From Sphingomonas sp. 3P27F8 (lineage in GTDB: Bacteria > Pseudomonadota > Alphaproteobacteria > Sphingomonadales > Sphingomonadaceae): DNA of 64,000 bases. The DNA lies in assembly GCF_005502745.1 (NCBI RefSeq), contig NZ_SCNL01000002.1, forward strand, positions 372,001-436,000, written 5' to 3'. Shown piece after piece: positions 16,429-24,607 of this stretch (the stretch's first letter is position 1; each line of letters starts with the position of its first letter). Made by a program: the position numbers and the translations under genes. The notes beneath the pieces are model-generated. The model did not search any database and was not told where the DNA came from. It worked only from the letters and a program-made list of their open reading frames with translations.

Positions 16429-17268
16429 ATGACACAGGGTGAGGAGCAGGACGTCGTCTCGGTCCGGATCGCGGACGGGATTGCCTGGGTCAATTTCGCA
16501 CGACCGGAAAAGCGCAACGCCATGAGCCCCACGCTCAACCGCCGGATGATGGACGTGCTGGACGAGATCGAGTTCCGCGACGATGTCGGCGTGCTGGTGC
16601 TTGGAGGTGAAGGAACGGCCTGGTCGGCTGGTATGGATCTGAAGGAGTATTTCCGCGAAACCGAGGCGCAGGGTCTGCGCGGCGTGCGCAAGTCGCAGCG
16701 GGAGAGCTACGGATGGTTTCGCCGCCTGCGCTGGTTCCAGAAGCCGACGATCGCGATGGTGAACGGCTGGTGCTTCGGCGGCGGCTTCGGTCCGCTGTTC
16801 GCCTGCGATCTGGCGATCTGCGCTGACGAAGCCAAATTCGGCCTGAGCGAAATCAACTGGGGCATCCTGCCCGGCGGCGGCGTCACGAAGGTCGTCGTCG
16901 ACCTGCTGCCGATGCGCGACGCAATGTGGCTGACGCTGACCGGCGACCTGATCGATGGCCAGCAGGCTGCGACGATGCGGCTGGTCAACGAAAGCGTCCC
17001 GCTTGCCGCGCTGGAGGCTCGGGTGCGGGAGGTCGCGGCGAAGCTGCTCGACAAGAACCCGGTCGCGCTGAAGTTTGCGAAGGACGCCGTCCGCCGCGTC
17101 AAGACCATGACCTATGACGAGGCTGAGGACTATCTGGTGCGGATGCAGGAAGCTGCGAATTTTCACGACAAGACCGACGGCCGCCGGGAAGGCATCCGCC
17201 AGTTCATCGACGAGAAAAGCTACAAGCCCGGGCTTGGTGCGTACGACAAGAGCAAGGCGGGACGCTGA
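16429..17268 (+). CDS. ferB: Hydroxycinnamoyl-CoA hydratase-lyase (feruloyl-CoA hydratase/lyase)
   Basis: A 279-residue crotonase-fold enzyme that hydrates feruloyl-CoA or p-coumaroyl-CoA and cleaves it to vanillin or 4-hydroxybenzaldehyde plus acetyl-CoA. The motifs NGWCFGGGFGPLFACDLAIC and FGLSEINWGI match Pseudomonas HCHL; the glutamate in LSEINWG is the expected acid-base residue. ATG at 16429 follows AAGGAGG; an in-frame upstream ATG at 16312 lacks this. It is monocistronic, divergent from the SnoaL/MFS genes, and carries a MarR operator in its promoter. ferA lies convergent beyond a terminator. Confidence 0.92.
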   Translation: MTQGEEQDVVSVRIADGIAWVNFARPEKRNAMSPTLNRRMMDVLDEIEFRDDVGVLVLGGEGTAWSAGMDLKEYFRETEAQGLRGVRKSQRESYGWFRRLRWFQKPTIAMVNGWCFGGGFGPLFACDLAICADEAKFGLSEINWGILPGGGVTKVVVDLLPMRDAMWLTLTGDLIDGQQAATMRLVNESVPLAALEARVREVAAKLLDKNPVALKFAKDAVRRVKTMTYDEAEDYLVRMQEAANFHDKTDGRREGIRQFIDEKSYKPGLGAYDKSKAGR

Positions 17269-17295
17269 GCGCTCCATCCCCACGATAACGGAAAA

Positions 17296-17320
17296 GGGGG
17301 GGTGGGTTCAGTGCCCCCCC
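17296..17320. terminator. Hairpin between convergent ferB and ferA
   Basis: G7 run at 17296-17302 can pair with the C7 run at 17314-17320, giving a strong hairpin. A second small stem, CCCGCG/CGCGGG at 17374-17392, follows before the ferA stop. Both lie between two convergent genes. Confidence 0.5.
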
Positions 17321-17424
17321 AACCCGCTGCAGCCGTCCATTTCCCGCCGCAGCCATCATCCGGCCAACATGAACCCGCGCGACTAACGCGGGACTTTACC
17401 TCGCGTGCCGTGACGAGCTTCGCC

Positions 17425-19542
17425 TCATCCTGAGATCAGCGCATCCAACGCGACCGCTCCCTGCCCCTCGGGCAGAGCGATCACCGGGTTCAGGTCGACC
17501 TCCCGGATGTTCGGGGTCGCCGCGACGATTGCCCCGAGCCGCTGCGCCATGACGGCAACCGCGCGCACATCGGCCGGCACCGCACCCCTGAACCCGCGCA
17601 GCAGCGGCGCCATCCGCAGGGTATCGATCCGCGCCTCGATGGCCTCGATCGACAGGCCGGGCGGCAGGAGGACGACATCCTCCAGCAATTCGGCCGCCAC
17701 GCCGCCAAACCCGACGAGGACCGTCGCGCCCCATTCGGGATCGTTGCGCGCGCCGAGGATCAACTCGACCCCGCGCGCGCCCATTTTTTCCACCAGCAGG
17801 CCATCGAGCACCAGCCCTGGGCGTGCGCTCGCGACATCGCGGTGCATACGCTCCCAGGCCGCAGCCAGGGCAGCGTCGTCAGCGATTCCGACGATGACGC
17901 CGCCAGCGTCGCTTTTGTGCGACAGCGCCGCCGCCTGCGCCTTCAATACGACTGGATAGCCCAGCCGGTTCGCAACGGCTGTAGCACCGGCGATCGAAGT
18001 CGCGAGGTCGTGCGGTGGAAAGGCGATGCCGTGCGCGCCCAGCAACGCCTTCGACCGGTATTCTGGAATGGTCGCGCCCGGTTGCACATCTGTCAGTCCG
18101 GTGGCCATGGCAGAGGCGCCATCGACCACATCCAATCCCGCGCCGATCGCCGCCAGCGCGCGTACCACCCGCTCGGCCGTCGGCAGGTAGGGGACACCCG
18201 CCGCGCGCAGGGCGGCGATGTCTTCGGGTAACACCCCGCCGCCCTCGTCCACACCGGCGACGATCAGCGGCTTGGCAGTGCCCAGCATCTCCACCGCCTC
18301 GGCGACGGCGGCGAACTTGACGTGTGACGTGTGCGTATCGGTCTGGATCAGCGTAACGATGATCGAATCGATGCGCACGTCGCCCGCCAGCGCCGAGATG
18401 GTCCGGCCGTAGAGCGACGGATCGACCAGACCTTGCGCGGTCACGTCCACCGGGTTGCTGACCGGAACGAACGGCGGGATAGCCGCGCGCAGGGCGGGGC
18501 TATCGGCATCCGTCAACACCGGCAGCGCCAGCCCGACACGCTCGGAAAGGTCGAGGGTCAGCGCCTTGTACGCGCCCGATTCCGCGACCATCCCGACCGC
18601 GCGAGCCGTGATGCCGGGGCAGCGCAGCGCGATCTCGACGACGTCGCCCAGCGCCTCCAGCGTATCGACCAGCAGGACGCCCGCCGCCGCGACATGCGCG
18701 CGCATGACGTCGTGGTCGCCCGCGAGCGCGCCGGTATGGGTCGCGGCGCTTGCCCTGCCTGCCTCGCTGGAACCCGGATGCAGCAGCACGACCGTCTTGC
18801 CGGCTGCCCGTGCGGCCCGTGCGGCAGACAGGAACGCGCGCGGCCGGCGAATGTGCTCCGCGATCAGGCCGATCACCGTCGTCCCGGGATCGGCAGCCAT
18901 GTGCGCCAGATAATCCTCGATCCCGCTCGCGGCCTCGTTCCCCGTGGAAACGAAGGCACCCAGCGGCACCTGCCGCGCGATCATCGTCGTCGCAAGCACC
19001 GCCGCCATCGCGCCCGATTGCGACACAATGCCGACGCGCGGAACGCCGATCGCGGTCACCCTGGGCATCTCGACGAAGGACAGCGCGATCCCGTCGGCGA
19101 AATTGACCAGCCCGAGGCAGTTTGGCCCCTCGATCACCATCCCGCTCGCCCGGGCGATACGGGCGATCTCCTGCTGTTCGGCCAGACCCTCCGCCCCGTC
19201 CTCGGCAAAGCCCGCGGAGAAAATGACCGCAGACCCAGCCCCGCGCGCAGCAAGCCCGCGCACGGCTTCGAGCACCCCCGCACGGGGGATCGCGAGCACT
19301 GCGGCGTCAACGCCCTGCGGCAGGTCGTCGACGGTTGCGACGCACGCCCGGCCGCCGATCTCCGCGCGTTTCGGGTTCACCAGGTAGATGTCCCCGTCAT
19401 ATCCGTCCCGCAGCAGGTTGGCGAGGACCGACGCCCCCAACGACCCCGGCTTGTCGGACGCACCGACGATGGCGACCGATCGCGGACGCAAGAGGCGGTC
19501 GAGGGCAAGCGGTGGGGCGGCGTCGGTCAATCGGCTCTCCAT
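17425..19542 (-). CDS. ferA: ADP-forming acyl-CoA synthetase, feruloyl-CoA synthetase type
   Basis: A 705-residue fused alpha-beta enzyme of the ADP-forming acetyl-CoA synthetase type. Order: CoA-binding domain (RSVAIVGASDKPGSLG near residue 24), a succinyl-CoA-ligase-like domain with the phospho-histidine region ATHTGALAG, and a C-terminal ATP-grasp part (GYPVVLKAQAAALSHKSDAGG). SYK-6 FerA, the feruloyl-CoA synthetase, belongs to this unusual class. Position beside ferB and the MarR regulator supports activation of ferulate, p-coumarate or related acids. ATG at 19542 is chosen; an upstream in-frame start at 19572 overlaps the preceding gene. Confidence 0.88.
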   Translation of the reverse strand: MESRLTDAAPPLALDRLLRPRSVAIVGASDKPGSLGASVLANLLRDGYDGDIYLVNPKRAEIGGRACVATVDDLPQGVDAAVLAIPRAGVLEAVRGLAARGAGSAVIFSAGFAEDGAEGLAEQQEIARIARASGMVIEGPNCLGLVNFADGIALSFVEMPRVTAIGVPRVGIVSQSGAMAAVLATTMIARQVPLGAFVSTGNEAASGIEDYLAHMAADPGTTVIGLIAEHIRRPRAFLSAARAARAAGKTVVLLHPGSSEAGRASAATHTGALAGDHDVMRAHVAAAGVLLVDTLEALGDVVEIALRCPGITARAVGMVAESGAYKALTLDLSERVGLALPVLTDADSPALRAAIPPFVPVSNPVDVTAQGLVDPSLYGRTISALAGDVRIDSIIVTLIQTDTHTSHVKFAAVAEAVEMLGTAKPLIVAGVDEGGGVLPEDIAALRAAGVPYLPTAERVVRALAAIGAGLDVVDGASAMATGLTDVQPGATIPEYRSKALLGAHGIAFPPHDLATSIAGATAVANRLGYPVVLKAQAAALSHKSDAGGVIVGIADDAALAAAWERMHRDVASARPGLVLDGLLVEKMGARGVELILGARNDPEWGATVLVGFGGVAAELLEDVVLLPPGLSIEAIEARIDTLRMAPLLRGFRGAVPADVRAVAVMAQRLGAIVAATPNIREVDLNPVIALPEGQGAVALDALISG

Positions 19543-19550
19543 CAGAACTT

Positions 19551-20132
19551 CTAGGCGGCACTCACACCCCATTCGCGCGAACGGCCATAGCTCGCCTCTG
19601 CCACGCCGAAGGCGGGCAAGACGTTGCCGGAAACGAGATAGAGCGTCTTCGTCAGGTCGGTGCCGAACAGCGACAGCGTCACTTGATCGTTCGGCAGCGT
19701 ATAGTTCACCCGCGCGTTCAACAGGCGATAGCCGTCGTCGGCGATGATCGGCGAATTAGCGACGTCGTGGAAGATGCGGCTGTACCGCGTACAGTCGACG
19801 CCGAACGCCGCCCGACCGCCGCCGGAAAAGTTGTGGCGCACCTCGGCGCCGGTGCGGACCGTCCACTCGGGCGCCTTCGCGAACCGCGATGCCAGCGTGA
19901 TCGGCAGGGTCCGCCTCGGCGCCAGCCCGGCCCCAACCTCGTCATACTTCGCATCCGGCCAGCCGAACGACAGCTTGGCATCGAACCAGGCCACCGGCCC
20001 GGCCGGTACCGCGGCGTCCGGCGGACCTTCGACGGTGGTCGCGTGCGCCGTCTGCGCCAGCGCCTGGCCTGCGACCATGAGCGATGCCAGCGCGCTGGCG
20101 GCAGCGTATGCGTATACCCCCTGCCTCATCAT
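19551..20132 (-). pseudogene. Internally deleted TonB-dependent receptor
   Basis: A 193-codon open frame with an intact signal peptide (ASALASLMVAGQALAQ) that passes, after about 20 residues, directly into C-terminal barrel sequence of a TonB-dependent receptor (WFDAKLSFGWPDAKYDEVG, RLLNARVNYTLPNDQVTLSLF). The plug domain and about two thirds of the barrel, some 500 or more residues, are missing without a frameshift. GGAGG precedes the ATG at 20132. It lies 8 bases upstream of ferA and carries its promoter and operator, so transcription through it may still serve ferA. A functional minimal porin is unlikely but cannot be excluded. Confidence 0.7.
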
Positions 20133-20172
20133 GGCCTCCTCCACGTCGCAACTCTGCCGGCCGCCGAGGGTT

Positions 20173-20193
20173 ATTGTATCCTAGGCAAACAAT
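20173..20193 (-). promoter_or_regulatory. Operator B of the MarR regulator, ferA operon promoter
   Basis: ATTGT-N11-ACAAT dyad with the inner core TATCCTAGG shared with site A. It is about 40 bases upstream of the truncated receptor/ferA transcription unit. Confidence 0.6.
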
Positions 20194-20229
20194 ATTGCAA
20201 ATGCTGTTTTGATCTCGCTGGTCGTCGCT

Positions 20230-20667
20230 TCAATCGCCCGTAGTTTGCGACACCAGCTTGTCGAGCAGTCGGGCGAGCTCCGCCTGTTCGTCCGCCGTCA
20301 GGCGGTCGGCAAGCGCCTGGTCTGATCGCTCGATCGCGGCGACCATCTCGTCCAGGCGCGCGCCGCCCTCTTGAGTCAGGTACAGCGCGTTGGTGCGGGC
20401 ATCGCGGCCAGGGCGACGCTCGATCAGCCCGCGCTCGCTCAGCACGTTGACCAGTTTCATCGCGCTGGATCGGTTAATCGACAGCGCACGGCCGAGCGCG
20501 GTCTGGTCGCAGCCCGGATTCGTTCGGACGAGCAGCAGCGTCGTCAGGCGTGCCGGCGTAACGCCAAACGGCTCCAGTACGCCCCGCGCCTCCTGATCGG
20601 TCGCGATCGCCACACGCTTTAACCGATATCCCAACAGATGATCGAGAACGGGATCGGACTTCATCAT
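20230..20667 (-). CDS. ferC: MarR-family regulator, FerC-like
   Basis: A 145-residue winged-helix protein: an N-terminal dimerisation helix, the HTH region CDQTALGRALSINRSSAMKLVNVLSERG, and a wing with GRDARTNALYLTQEG. MarR-type FerC in SYK-6 represses ferulate genes and is released by hydroxycinnamoyl-CoA. Here the gene lies between the ferA operon and the aldehyde dehydrogenase, and three related dyads (16396, 20173, 20684) stand before ferB, the ferA unit and this gene/aldehyde dehydrogenase. The role as ferulate repressor is inferred from these two facts. Two tandem ATGs (20667, 20664) are possible starts. Confidence 0.8.
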   Translation of the reverse strand: MMKSDPVLDHLLGYRLKRVAIATDQEARGVLEPFGVTPARLTTLLLVRTNPGCDQTALGRALSINRSSAMKLVNVLSERGLIERRPGRDARTNALYLTQEGGARLDEMVAAIERSDQALADRLTADEQAELARLLDKLVSQTTGD

Positions 20668-20683
20668 TCACCATCTTGCAAAG

Positions 20684-20704
20684 ATTGTACGCCTGGAACA
20701 CAAT
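20684..20704. promoter_or_regulatory. Operator C of the MarR regulator, divergent promoter
   Basis: ATTGT-N11-ACAAT dyad between the MarR gene (minus) and the aldehyde dehydrogenase gene (plus); a repressor here could control both. Confidence 0.6.
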
Positions 20705-20792
20705 ATGCCGTGAGCGGTATCGACACGATCGCCTTATAGTGTCGAGAGCCGCCGGCGACAGACCGGGTCGGCATCGACCCTATTGATGGAGA

Positions 20793-22220
20793 GTGGTGGT
20801 GGTGGATCGCGAATATCGCATGGTAGTGGACGGCACCCTGATTTCCGGCAGCGGCACGTTCGACGTCACGAACCCGGCGACTGGCGAGCCCTTCGCCAAA
20901 TGCCCGCGCGCCGATTCGGCAATCCTCGATGATGCGGTGGCCGCCGCCAAGCGGGCGTTTCCCGCCTGGGCCGCCCGCTCGATAGAGGATCGTGCGGCGC
21001 TCGTCGGCAAGCTGGCCGACGCGCTGGAGGCGCGCGCCGGTGAATTCGCCAGCCTGCTGACCGCCGAACAGGGCAAGCCCATCGACCAAGCCATGAACGA
21101 GATCATGGGCAGCGTCTTCACGCTGCGCGCCTTCACCGCGATGCGGATCGAACCACGCGAATTGCCCGGCCACCCCGGCCAGACCGTGATCGAGCACCGC
21201 ACCCCGCTCGGCGTGGTCGCGGCCATCACGCCGTGGAACTTCCCGGTCATCCTCGTGATGAACAAGGCAGGCCCGGCCCTGGTGACCGGCAATACGATGG
21301 TCATAAAGCCCGCACCGACCACCCCGCTCACGACGCTGCTGTTCGGCGAACTGTGCGCTGACATCCTGCCGCCGGGCGTCGTCAACGTCATCTGCGACCA
21401 GAACGACCTTGGGGCGCAACTTAGCGGTCATCCAGACGTCGCAAAGGTCGCCTTCACCGGCTCCACGGCGACCGGCAAGAAGGTGATGGCGAGCGCATCG
21501 GAAGGGGTTAAGCGCGTCACACTCGAACTGGGCGGCAACGATGCGGCGATCGTCCTCGACGACGTCGATCCGCGCGCCGTTGCGAAAAAGGTCTATGGCG
21601 GCGCCATGACCAACGCGGGGCAGATCTGCGTGGCGATCAAGCGGGCCTACGTCCCGTCATCGATGTACGACGAATTCTGCGACGAGTTGGCAAAGCTCGC
21701 CAAGGCTGCGGTCGTCGACGACGGATCCAAGCAGGGCACGACCATCGGACCGATCCAGAACCGGATGCAGTTCGAGAAGGTCCGCGCCTTGCTGGCAGAT
21801 GCGAAAGGCCGCGGCACCGTGCTGGCCGGAGGCGAGCCGCTCGACCGGCCGGGCTATTTCATCCCGCCGACGATCGTCCGCGATCTGGATGACGACGCGC
21901 CCCTGGTGCGCGAGGAACAGTTCGGCCCGGTCCTGCCGGTGCTGAAATACGATGACATCGACGACGTCGTTGCCCGCGCGAACGACAGTGAATACGGCCT
22001 TGGCGGCACGATCTGGGGCAAGGACGTCGCCCGCGCGACCGAGATCGCCAAGCGGATCGACACCGGCACCGTCTGGGTGAACCAGTATCTCGCGATCGAC
22101 GCGAACATCCCGTTCCGCGGGACGAAGCAATCCGGCCTGGGCGGGGAACTGGGCGAAGCCGGGCTGCACGAATATACGCAGGCGCACATCATCAACGCCG
22201 TCGCGCTGGAAGACGCGTAG
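20793..22220 (+). CDS. ligV: Aromatic aldehyde (vanillin) dehydrogenase, LigV-like
   Basis: A 475-residue NAD(P)-dependent aldehyde dehydrogenase. Catalytic cysteine is in NAGQICVA, the general-base glutamate in TLELGGND, and the nucleotide-binding stretch is TPWNFPVILVM plus FTGSTATGKK. Between the ferulate genes and ligM the logical reaction is vanillin to vanillate and 4-hydroxybenzaldehyde to 4-hydroxybenzoate. Sequence alone would also allow succinate-semialdehyde or other aldehydes. Four GTG codons in a row (20793-20804) follow TGGAGAG, so the start is uncertain by three residues. A MarR operator lies upstream. Confidence 0.78.
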   Translation: MVVVDREYRMVVDGTLISGSGTFDVTNPATGEPFAKCPRADSAILDDAVAAAKRAFPAWAARSIEDRAALVGKLADALEARAGEFASLLTAEQGKPIDQAMNEIMGSVFTLRAFTAMRIEPRELPGHPGQTVIEHRTPLGVVAAITPWNFPVILVMNKAGPALVTGNTMVIKPAPTTPLTTLLFGELCADILPPGVVNVICDQNDLGAQLSGHPDVAKVAFTGSTATGKKVMASASEGVKRVTLELGGNDAAIVLDDVDPRAVAKKVYGGAMTNAGQICVAIKRAYVPSSMYDEFCDELAKLAKAAVVDDGSKQGTTIGPIQNRMQFEKVRALLADAKGRGTVLAGGEPLDRPGYFIPPTIVRDLDDDAPLVREEQFGPVLPVLKYDDIDDVVARANDSEYGLGGTIWGKDVARATEIAKRIDTGTVWVNQYLAIDANIPFRGTKQSGLGGELGEAGLHEYTQAHIINAVALEDA

Positions 22221-22490
22221 GTCTGACGAGGCGGAGCGACGGGGGGCAGCGGCGATGGAGCCGTTCTCTTTCCCTGCCCCCGGCACGGCGCCGCAACTGC
22301 TGGCGCAATCTACGCTCGCACTCGCGGGCGCGTGCCCACGCGCCGATGCCGCCTGCGCCATCGCGGATTCCGAGAGCGGAGCGCTCATCACGCCGGTGCT
22401 GGTGGTGCCATGATGTGAGCAGGCCGACCTTGTCGTTCACATGCGTGATTGCTACGCCGATACGAACGACGCTTTTCGGATAGGGCCATC

Positions 22491-23618
22491 ATGACCATCG
22501 CGACGACGCATGTCGGCAGCCTGCCGCGCGGCCCAGAGCTTACCCCGCTCCTGCTGGCGCGCGACAAGGGCGAGCCCTACGACGCCGAGGCATTCGACAC
22601 CGTGGTTCAGGCGGCCGTCACGCAAGCCGTCTCCAATCAGGTCGCGGCGGGCGTCACGGTCGTCAGCGATGGCGAACTCGGCAAGGTCGGCTATTCGACC
22701 TACATGATCGAGCGGCTGTCTGGCTTCGGCGGACATACCGACCGGATGCCGGCAAGGGACCTTGCCCCCCTGCCCGACCTGCGCGCAAAGCTCGCGCACA
22801 TGATGGGGTCGCAGGATTTCGTCCGCGCCTCATGCATCGACGCGGTAAGGCTGGTCACGCTCGCCCCGCTCCACGACGACATCCGCCGATTCCAGACGGC
22901 GCTGAACGATAATGGCAACGCCGTGCGCGCCTTCATGAACGCCGCCTCGCCTGGCCTGATCACCGCGTTCCAGAAGAACGCTTTCTATCCAAGCCACGAG
23001 GCCTATCTCGCGGACCTCGTCACCGCGATGACGCCGGAATACGAGGCGATCGTCGCGGCCGGTTTCGACCTGCAGCTCGATTGCCCCGACCTCGCCATGT
23101 CGCGCCACACCGGGTATCAGGACATGGCGGAGGACGATTTCCTGAAGGTGATCGAGGCGAACGTCGAAGCGTTGAACGCCGCCACCGCCAACCTGCCCCC
23201 AGACAAGCTCAGGATGCACGTCTGCTGGGGGAATTACGAGGGGCCGCACGACCACGACATCCCGCTGGAGCGGATCATCCAGATCGTCCTGAAGGCGCGG
23301 CCAGCGACGATCCTGTTCGAAGCGGCCAACCCGCGGCATGAGCACGAATGGATCGTCTGGCGCGACGCGAGCGTGCCCGACGACAAAATCCTGGCGCCGG
23401 GGCTGATCGACAGTTGCTCCAACTATCTCGAGCATCCCGAACTGATCGCGCAACGGATCGAGCGCTTCGCGGGCATCGTCGGCAAGGACCGCGTCATCGG
23501 CAGCACCGACTGCGGCTTCGGCACCTTCGCCGGCTATGGCAAGATCGATCCCGCCGTCGCGTGGAAGAAGCTCGCAAACCTGCGCGAAGGCGCCGACCTG
23601 GCGGATTCGCGTCTATGA
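22491..23618 (+). CDS. MetE-like cobalamin-independent methionine synthase family protein
   Basis: A 375-residue single-barrel homologue of the MetE catalytic half. The zinc ligand set is complete: H243-V-C245, E277 and C341 (in STDCGFG). The start is MTIATTHVGSLPR, typical of the family. It differs from MesD in sequence and has no DUF1852 partner. Members may transfer a methyl group to homocysteine or another thiol. Its position between the vanillin dehydrogenase and ligM suggests it could use the methyl-folate made by O-demethylation, which is inference. ATG at 22491 has no strong Shine-Dalgarno; the 270 bases upstream hold no recognisable gene. Confidence 0.8.
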   Translation: MTIATTHVGSLPRGPELTPLLLARDKGEPYDAEAFDTVVQAAVTQAVSNQVAAGVTVVSDGELGKVGYSTYMIERLSGFGGHTDRMPARDLAPLPDLRAKLAHMMGSQDFVRASCIDAVRLVTLAPLHDDIRRFQTALNDNGNAVRAFMNAASPGLITAFQKNAFYPSHEAYLADLVTAMTPEYEAIVAAGFDLQLDCPDLAMSRHTGYQDMAEDDFLKVIEANVEALNAATANLPPDKLRMHVCWGNYEGPHDHDIPLERIIQIVLKARPATILFEAANPRHEHEWIVWRDASVPDDKILAPGLIDSCSNYLEHPELIAQRIERFAGIVGKDRVIGSTDCGFGTFAGYGKIDPAVAWKKLANLREGADLADSRL

Positions 23619-23732
23619 CGCGCCCGTGATCCCGCGGCGGGAGCACCGGCGCCTGCGGCGATCACCTTCTGTCCGTGCGGGAACACGACAATCGGACTGG
23701 CACGTCCGCCCCTATCCGCTATAGCCTGATCG

Positions 23733-24473
23733 ATGGCTGACACCCCGCCCGTCAAATCCGCCATGCGCACGCTCGACATCATCGAATATGTCGTGGCAAG
23801 TGAGCGCCCCGTCGTCGCGGGGGAAATCGCGACCGCATTGTCGATCCCGGTCAGCAGCCTGTCCTACCTGCTTAACACGCTGGTCGATCGCCGCTATCTG
23901 GCCCGCGACGGGCGGCGCTACACCGCCGGCGCCGGCCTGGCGCGATTGCAGGCGGAGGATCGCAGCTTCTCGCTCGCCGAACGGGTCGCGCCGCTGGTCC
24001 GCTCGCTGCGCGTGGCGCTGGGCGAAACCGCCTCATTCTTCGTGCCGCGCGACTGGCAGGTCGAAGCGATGGTGACCGAAACCAGCGAACATGCGCTACG
24101 CTACGCGGTCAGCATGGGCACGATGACCCCGATGCATGGGTTCGCCGCGGGCAAGGCGATCCTCGCCGCCCTGCCGGACGATCAGGTCGACACCTACCTC
24201 GCGGAAACCGATCGTCCCGCCTACACCCCGGCGACGATTACCGATGCCGACGCGCTGCGTCGCGAGATCGCCGAGATCCGTCGCACCGGCATCGCCCACA
24301 CGCATGAGGAACATACGCCCGGCATCCACGGCATCAGCCGCGCGGTCGTCGCGGGCGGCAAGGTGATCGGCGCATTCAGCCTGGCGATCCCCATCGTCCG
24401 CTACGATCGCAGAATGGCGGATCGCGCGGCGGAACTGCTGCGACGGACGGCCGCCTTGCTGGAGGCGGAATAG
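23733..24473 (+). CDS. IclR-family transcriptional regulator
   Basis: A 246-residue protein with an N-terminal winged helix (SAMRTLDIIEYVVASERPVVAGEIA, then SIPVSSLSYLLNTLVDRRYL) and a C-terminal IclR effector domain (MHGFAAGKAILAALPDD, GIHGISRAVVAGGKVIGAFSLA). IclR proteins often control aromatic catabolic operons as activators or repressors. The neighbours are the MetE-like gene upstream and convergent ligM, so vanillate or protocatechuate-linked regulation is plausible but not shown. A stable inverted repeat at 24493-24568 separates it from ligM. Confidence 0.88.
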   Translation: MADTPPVKSAMRTLDIIEYVVASERPVVAGEIATALSIPVSSLSYLLNTLVDRRYLARDGRRYTAGAGLARLQAEDRSFSLAERVAPLVRSLRVALGETASFFVPRDWQVEAMVTETSEHALRYAVSMGTMTPMHGFAAGKAILAALPDDQVDTYLAETDRPAYTPATITDADALRREIAEIRRTGIAHTHEEHTPGIHGISRAVVAGGKVIGAFSLAIPIVRYDRRMADRAAELLRRTAALLEAE

Positions 24474-24492
24474 CCGTCGTCTGAAATGCTCG

Positions 24493-24568
24493 CGCTCCCG
24501 CGCGGACGATAGCCCGGAGCCAGAGAGGCTGTCGCCCGTGACCCCAGGTTCCCGCCCGCGCGGGAGCG
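24493..24568. terminator. Inverted repeat between convergent IclR gene and ligM
   Basis: Perfect 13-bp arms, CGCTCCCGCGCGG (24493-24505) and CCGCGCGGGAGCG (24556-24568), with 50 bases between, placed between the ends of two convergent genes. Probably a bidirectional transcription stop or mRNA 3'-end structure. Confidence 0.5.
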
Positions 24569-24607
24569 CGTCGGCGGCGCGGCCCCCTTCGGAACCGCCC
24601 CATCACC

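Noticed and set aside
22255..22413. Short plus-strand frame of 52 codons before the MetE-like gene
   Set aside because: It looks slightly coding but has no ribosome binding site or known relative; possible relic, not called.
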